In this document: in pieces, positions 63,648 through 64,000 of the stretch | How the letters are laid out: every line of letters starts with the position of its first letter | How positions within the stretch are numbered: position 1 is the first letter of the stretch | Assembly: GCF_000004075.3 (NCBI RefSeq) | Contig: NC_026656.2 | Span: 13,702,001-13,766,000 of the forward strand | Direction of reading: 5' to 3' | DNA length: 64,000 nucleotides | Source of the DNA: Cucumis sativus | Taxonomy: Eukaryota; Streptophyta; Magnoliopsida; Cucurbitales; Cucurbitaceae | Notes under the pieces: model-generated | What the model saw: only the letters and a program-made list of their open reading frames with translations | What the model was told of the DNA's origin: nothing | Databases searched by the model: none | Position numbers and translations under genes: made by a program

Positions 63648-64000
63648 ATGGCGGACGAACAGCCCTCAGCTTCTAATCGTCGGAGGAGCAGAGGATCTGA
63701 GGCTGCCGCCCGACTTACCGCTCTCGAACGTCTCAAAGCCATCCGCAGCGGTGGCCGTCGATCGGAAGCCGGTGGTTTCCAAGTGAAGTTGGAAAATCCT
63801 ATCTACGATACGATTCCAGAGGATGAGTATGATGCTCTCGTTGCAAAGCGACGCGAGGAAGTCCGAGGGTTTATTGTTGATGACGACGGTCTTGGATATG
63901 GAGATGAAGGTGAGGAAGAGGATTGGTCGAAAGCTGGGGTTTGTTTTTCAGATGAGTCTGATGGTGAGCTGGACAAACCTAAGAAGAGGAAAGTGGTGAA
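63648..64000 (+). CDS. POLA: DNA polymerase alpha catalytic subunit, N-terminus (partial)
   Basis: The first 117 codons are present and the frame is open to the window edge. POLA, with primase, starts DNA synthesis at origins and on each Okazaki fragment; the Arabidopsis gene is ICU2. Seen: an Arg-rich start (NRRRSRGSEAAARLTALERL), then the family's N-terminal block NPIYDTIPEDEYDALVAKRR, EEVRGFIVDDDGLGYGDEG and EEEDWSKAG, then a Ser/Asp-rich segment ending in a basic cluster KKRKVV that looks like a nuclear localisation signal. The catalytic domain lies beyond the window. The start codon follows a GC-rich leader with E2F-like sites. Confidence 0.88.
   Translation, partial: MADEQPSASNRRRSRGSEAAARLTALERLKAIRSGGRRSEAGGFQVKLENPIYDTIPEDEYDALVAKRREEVRGFIVDDDGLGYGDEGEEEDWSKAGVCFSDESDGELDKPKKRKVV

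Noticed and set aside
1..64000. CRISPR arrays, bacterial operons, phage or plasmid features
   Set aside because: The tandem repeats seen are two-copy duplications or microsatellites, and the genes are split by spliceosomal introns. Nothing prokaryotic is present.

Overview
The window is nuclear DNA of a flowering plant. It is AT-rich, its genes are split by GT-AG introns, and the spacers carry MITE, SINE, LINE, LTR and CACTA debris. The best reading is a eudicot. The MITE with a 'CAAAAATAGCAAA' inverted repeat and the overall repeat style resemble Cucurbitaceae (Cucumis-like), but that family assignment is inference from memory.

Layout. (1) 2434-9985, + strand: an HMA5-type P1B copper ATPase in seven exons with a normal catalytic core, but with its N-terminal metal-binding modules cut short and stripped of CxxC motifs. 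Its 3.45 kb first intron holds a decayed LTR retroelement. (2) 12134-20848, +: a complete CURLY LEAF-type (CLF) H3K27 methyltransferase in 17 exons. (3) 22655-25592, +: an At5g67130-like secreted, probably GPI-anchored PI-PLC X-domain protein in eight exons. (4) 27606-29569 and 30781-33063, both -: two tandem, intact copies of an At5g67140-like F-box/leucine-rich-repeat gene, five exons each. (5) 33064-39828: repeat-rich spacer with a CACTA transposon end. (6) 39829-49817, +: nicotinate phosphoribosyltransferase (NAPRT) in 15 exons, with two fossil exon/acceptor duplications in its introns. (7) 49818-61902: a 12 kb stretch with no recognisable protein gene, but with GC-rich promoter-like islands, including a pair of related blocks. 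(8) 61903-62940, +: a single-exon MAPKKK17-20 type kinase. (9) 63648 to the edge, +: the first exon of DNA polymerase alpha catalytic subunit (POLA/ICU2-like).

Exon joins were worked out by hand from reading frame, splice consensus and remembered family alignments. Every join keeps the frame. Two introns use GC-AG borders (HMA intron 5; CLF intron 15).

The genes are not one pathway. They cover copper export, Polycomb silencing, a membrane or wall lipase-like protein, SCF ubiquitin ligation, NAD salvage, stress MAPK signalling and DNA replication. From memory of Arabidopsis locus numbers, CLF and NAPRT are near neighbours on chromosome 2 (At2g23380, At2g23420), while PLC, F-box, MAPKKK and POLA cluster on chromosome 5 (At5g67080-At5g67140). 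The window therefore looks like a less fractionated version of an ancestral segment that Arabidopsis split between two duplicated blocks.
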